A stretch of 64,000 nt of DNA, from positions 434,001 to 498,000 of the forward strand of contig NZ_SUME01000001.1 of NCBI RefSeq assembly GCF_005048855.1, written 5' to 3'. Position 1 is the first letter of the stretch. Each line of letters starts with the position of its first letter. Position numbers and translations under genes: made by a program. Shown in pieces: positions 60,991-64,000 of this stretch. Source of the stretch: Sphingobacterium olei. Lineage in GTDB: Bacteria > Bacteroidota > Bacteroidia > Sphingobacteriales > Sphingobacteriaceae. The notes below the pieces were generated by a model, which was given only the letters and a program-made list of their open reading frames with translations, was not told the origin of the DNA and did no database searches.

Positions 60991-61743
60991 TTATACTAAA
61001 TACGCTACAATTTCTTGTTTAGTATTTGATAAAAAGAAAATATAGTCTTCGACTTGAAAGTAGGGTTGAGGGATTAACTTTGTTAAGTTATCTAGAATAA
61101 TTTTTGTGTCAAAAATTTCCGATCGAGATGAAAGGCATAAATGAAGATTATATGAGTCATGCGCTTTGGTGTGATATGCCCAAATAAAATTGTTTCTGAT
61201 AGGTTGGAGCCAAATGGTGTCTTCAACCGCAAGACTTTGCATAAATTTCGGTAATTTTCCAGTATAAGGAAGAGGGTAGTGGACATGGATTAAGGGATAA
61301 TTCAAAGGTGTAATAATGCGATTCTGGATTTCGCCAGTTTGGATATTGATGTAAAAGTCTAAACCGGATGGAATGGAACGATGAGCCGCTTTTATATATC
61401 CCTCAAATACATCGTGTAATATATATTCCATTCCTGTATAAATAATATTTTTTGAGGGGATATGAACAATTTTGATACCTTCTTTAATAGGTGTATTACT
61501 TCCAAATTGCTTTAATATCATGTAGTCGCCTTGTACGGCTTCTAAAGTCCATTCTTTTTCTTGTTCTATAAATGAATGAAGCAAATCTTGCCCCCTGAAA
61601 TCAAAAACAGCGAATGTTGGTCTGGTATTATCTGGGTTTCGATATTCGATGGCTATACATTTTTTAGTGCAGTCTACCTCGATTTTCCATATTGGATAAG
61701 GAAAAGATTTTTCGAATGCTTTATTAATCGTATATTTAGTCAT
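60991..61743 (-). CDS. DUF4905-like protein
   Basis: 250 residues from ATG 61743; the frame is open to 61770 but the upstream residues (with no ATG) would overlap the divergent nfeD start. There is no signal peptide. The sequence is a succession of short beta-strands with conserved-looking aromatic residues (PYPIWKIEVD, PTFAVFDFRGQDLL, FEGYIKAAHRS), probably a beta-propeller or beta-sandwich. I assign DUF4905 on general resemblance only. It heads the cluster with the 36-residue frame, LysM protein and uridine kinase. Confidence 0.5.
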   Translation of the reverse strand: MTKYTINKAFEKSFPYPIWKIEVDCTKKCIAIEYRNPDNTRPTFAVFDFRGQDLLHSFIEQEKEWTLEAVQGDYMILKQFGSNTPIKEGIKIVHIPSKNIIYTGMEYILHDVFEGYIKAAHRSIPSGLDFYINIQTGEIQNRIITPLNYPLIHVHYPLPYTGKLPKFMQSLAVEDTIWLQPIRNNFIWAYHTKAHDSYNLHLCLSSRSEIFDTKIILDNLTKLIPQPYFQVEDYIFFLSNTKQEIVAYLV

Positions 61744-61759
61744 TATTGTAATACAAACT

Positions 61760-63115
61760 ATGCTAAACAAATTTACGAAAACCTTTCTTTTGATTCTCCT
61801 TTTTATTGGTTTAAGTGTAAATTCTTCCTTTGCACAGAAGATTTATAAAACAGATCTAAAAGAAGATGTAGGTCCAAACTCATGGCGTATTATTAAAAAT
61901 TCGTATGAACAGGCGAAGCAGGAAAAAGCTGACTATTTTTTAGTTGAAATGAATACCTTCGGCGGAGCGGTTAATTTCGCTGATTCTATACGTACGCTGT
62001 TGTTAAATGCCAATATGAAAACGATCGTATTTGTAAATAATAATGCGGCATCTGCCGGTACTTTAATCTCGTTGGCTTCTGATTACATCTATATGCATAG
62101 AGGCGCCTCCTTGGGGGCTGCTAGCGTGGTCAATCAGCAAGGGGAAATTATGCCGGAAAAATACCAATCCTATATGAGAGGATTGATGCGGGCTACAGCT
62201 GAGGCAAAGGGACGGGATTCCAAAATGGCAGAAGCTTTTGTCGATCCGAATGTTTCTTTACCGCAATGGAAGGAGGATGGACAGGTTTTAACGTTCACGG
62301 CCTCTGAAGCGGTAAAGGCAAATCTTGCCAAAGCACAGGTAAAAGATATGAACGAAATTTTTACGGATCTATCCATTTCCTTACCACAGGTGAGTACTCA
62401 CAAATTAACATTTATAGATCGGATTATTGGATTTTTAATTAATCCAATGATTAGCGGTCTGCTTATTATGGGGATAATAGGAGGTATTTATTTCGAATTA
62501 CAAACGCCGGGAATTGGTTTTGCATTGGTATTGGCACTTATTTGTGCGACGCTGTTTTTCGCTCCGCTGTATTTACAAGGGCTGGCAGACAATTGGGAGA
62601 TTGCTTTATTTGTTATCGGTGTACTATTGCTGGTGTTGGAAGTGTTTGTCGTGCCTGGATTTGGGGCGGCCGGTATACTCGGTATTATATTTGTATTATG
62701 TGGATTGGCTTTCGCGATGTTAGCCAATGATTTTTTGGATTTTAAAATTTCTAAACCTGGATTATTAGTGAATTCCTTTTTGATAGTTGTAAGTGCTATG
62801 ATATTTTCAGTAGCGCTACTGGTTATTTTTGGTAGAAATATCATGCGGTCGTCGGTATTTAAGCGTTTGGTTTTGGAAGATGAGCAAACTGCTGAGTCGG
62901 GCTATACATCATCTGTTCCCAAAGTAAATTTGATCAATAAGAACGGAGTAGCTAAAACCGTTCTCCGCCCGTCGGGTAAAATTGAAATTGATGGGATATG
63001 GTACGAAGCTGTTGCGTTGGATGGTTTTATTGAGGCTGGAGAGCCGATTTATGTCGAAAAACATGAAAACTATAGTTTATTTGTAAGGAGACTTGAAGAT
63101 AAACCAATAGTTTAA
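61760..63115 (+). CDS. nfeD: Full-length NfeD, ClpP-type membrane serine protease
   Basis: A 451-residue protein with a signal peptide (to ~Ala25). The ClpP-like domain (~30-210) has the nucleophile Ser98 in NNAASAGTLI and Lys134 in MPEKYQSYMRG, the Ser-Lys dyad of NfeD/PH1510. Three to four membrane helices (~225-350) and a C-terminal OB-fold NfeD domain (~385-450, 'GKIEIDGIWYEAVALDGFIEAGEPI') follow. It probably works with stomatin-like (SPFH) partners in membrane protein quality control. No SPFH gene is adjacent. Its start is 16 bases from that of the divergent DUF4905 gene. Confidence 0.92.
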   Translation: MLNKFTKTFLLILLFIGLSVNSSFAQKIYKTDLKEDVGPNSWRIIKNSYEQAKQEKADYFLVEMNTFGGAVNFADSIRTLLLNANMKTIVFVNNNAASAGTLISLASDYIYMHRGASLGAASVVNQQGEIMPEKYQSYMRGLMRATAEAKGRDSKMAEAFVDPNVSLPQWKEDGQVLTFTASEAVKANLAKAQVKDMNEIFTDLSISLPQVSTHKLTFIDRIIGFLINPMISGLLIMGIIGGIYFELQTPGIGFALVLALICATLFFAPLYLQGLADNWEIALFVIGVLLLVLEVFVVPGFGAAGILGIIFVLCGLAFAMLANDFLDFKISKPGLLVNSFLIVVSAMIFSVALLVIFGRNIMRSSVFKRLVLEDEQTAESGYTSSVPKVNLINKNGVAKTVLRPSGKIEIDGIWYEAVALDGFIEAGEPIYVEKHENYSLFVRRLEDKPIV

Positions 63116-63154
63116 CAAAGAAGCGGCGTGATGTTTTCATGCCGCTTCTTTGTT
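63114..63154. terminator. Bidirectional terminator between nfeD and the ABC-F gene
   Basis: A 14-bp perfect stem, AACAAAGAAGCGGC/GCCGCTTCTTTGTT, extends by four further pairs (one wobble) to a 5-base loop. It starts at the nfeD stop codon and ends next to the ABC-F stop codon, serving both convergent genes. Confidence 0.88.
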
Positions 63155-64000
63155 TTAAGATTCCAAATCCATTATTTCTTCAGCAAGTTGTTCCCACTTC
63201 TTTTGAAGTTGATCGTATTCGGCTTTAGTAGAGTTATATTTTCGTGTGTTTTCCTGTAATTTTATAGCATCTGAATAGATTTCTTCCTTTGCTAATAATA
63301 TTTCCAAATCCTTTACTTCTTGATCTTTCGACGTGATTTGACTTTCTAGTATAGCAAGTTCTTTATTTTTCTTTTGCAGAAGCTTTGTTCTGTCCTCAGA
63401 GGGTGCAATTTTTTCTTTTTTAGGTTCTTCCTTAACTACCTTTTTCTCTGTCTTATCAGAAGGTTTGATATCACGTTTTGCGTTCCATTCTTCATATTCT
63501 TGATATGTACCGGGATATTCCTTGATTTCTTTATCTTCAATAAACCAAATTTTATTGGCTACATTATCTAGGAAATAACGATCGTGAGATACGACAATCA
63601 ACGTGCCTTCATATTGTTGTAATGCCTGAATAAGGATATTTACGGATTGCATATCCAAATGATTGGTGGGCTCATCAAGTGCGAGGAAGTTAGCGTCTGC
63701 TGTTAAGGCTTTGGCTAATGCTACTCTCGATTTTTCTCCTCCTGAAAGTACTTTTATCTTTTTGAAAGCATCATCTCCCGAGAATAGAAAACAACCAAGG
63801 ATTGAGCGCAGTTCTGTCTCCGTATGTTTGGGAGCGAAGGCTTGCAACTCACTGATAATGGTGTTTTCGAGGTGGAGTGCTTCTAATTGATGCTGTGCAA
63901 AGAACGTTTGAGAGACATTATGACCATGCTCTGATTTTCCTTCATATTCTGAATCAGCACCTGCAACGATCCGCAATAGTGTGGATTTCCCTTTACCATT
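63155..64000 (-). CDS. ABC-F family ATPase, C-terminal part (cut by window edge)
   Basis: The frame is open to the last base, where it reads NGKGKSTLLR, the Walker A of the second ATPase domain, so the N-terminal domain lies outside. Visible are the signature LSGGEKSRVALAKAL, Walker B LALDEPTNHLD and the H-loop VVSHDRYFLD. A basic linker and a coiled-coil C-terminal domain (~200-270) resemble Uup/YdiF-type proteins. ABC-F proteins act on ribosomes rather than as transporters. Which subfamily it is needs the missing half. Confidence 0.9.
   Translation of the reverse strand, partial: NGKGKSTLLRIVAGADSEYEGKSEHGHNVSQTFFAQHQLEALHLENTIISELQAFAPKHTETELRSILGCFLFSGDDAFKKIKVLSGGEKSRVALAKALTADANFLALDEPTNHLDMQSVNILIQALQQYEGTLIVVSHDRYFLDNVANKIWFIEDKEIKEYPGTYQEYEEWNAKRDIKPSDKTEKKVVKEEPKKEKIAPSEDRTKLLQKKNKELAILESQITSKDQEVKDLEILLAKEEIYSDAIKLQENTRKYNSTKAEYDQLQKKWEQLAEEIMDLES

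Noticed and set aside
1..64000. CRISPR array, prophage, insertion sequence or toxin-antitoxin system
   Set aside because: No regularly spaced repeats, transposase, integrase or phage structural genes were recognised.

Overview
The window is chromosomal DNA of a Bacteroidota bacterium, most likely Sphingobacteriaceae (Sphingobacterium/Olivibacter/Pedobacter type). The grounds are three SusC/SusD outer-membrane pairs, two FecI-type sigma / FecR anti-sigma pairs, a type IX secretion cargo domain beside a PorP/SprF protein, and TAnnTTTG-type -7 boxes. No phage, insertion sequence or CRISPR array was seen. Species assignment is not possible by eye.

Layout. 1-3.2 kb: end of a type IX cargo protein, PorP/SprF, a small membrane-associated protein and a fused DoxD-DoxA protein. 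3.2-8.3 kb: acetate-type sodium symporter with its DUF485 partner, a baeRF-like protein and a metallophosphoesterase. 8.3-18.9 kb: REP-like hairpin, ECF sigma, FecR, SusC, SusD and an exported two-domain phosphodiesterase/alkaline phosphatase, then PfpI and a second exported glycerophosphodiester phosphodiesterase. This block reads as a phosphodiester-scavenging locus. 19-20.5 kb: DNA-3-methyladenine glycosylase and an LpxR-type lipid A deacylase.

20.7-39.7 kb is the most unusual region. A GH88 unsaturated uronyl hydrolase is followed by ECF sigma, FecR, SusC (with STN domain), SusD and a tightly packed eight-gene operon: BNR_4 propeller, quinoprotein sugar dehydrogenase fused to cytochrome c, NRAMP-fold transporter lacking the metal-site motifs, divergent SDR, DHDPS/NAL-family lyase, exported propeller, M20 amidohydrolase and a Tat-type exported Gfo/Idh/MocA protein. 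A shared promoter-like motif (GGGACTTTT-N10-GGGTC) precedes both the GH88 gene and fecR, and a multi-helix leader precedes susC. I infer uptake of a uronic-acid-containing glycan followed by oxidation and aldol cleavage by an undescribed route.

39.7-48.8 kb: AraC regulator, methionine aminopeptidase, FabF with a TetR regulator and paired operators, an orphan SusC/SusD pair, and tRNA-Leu(CAA). 49-55.4 kb: tripartite RND efflux system with its TetR regulator. 55.5 kb: a candidate free-standing small RNA. 55.7-64 kb: cytochrome c / SCO1 / lipoprotein cassette, DUF4442 protein, MFS transporter, a cluster of DUF4905 protein, 36-residue ORF, LysM protein, uridine kinase and 55-residue cysteine-rich protein, then full-length NfeD and the C-terminal part of an ABC-F ATPase cut by the window edge.
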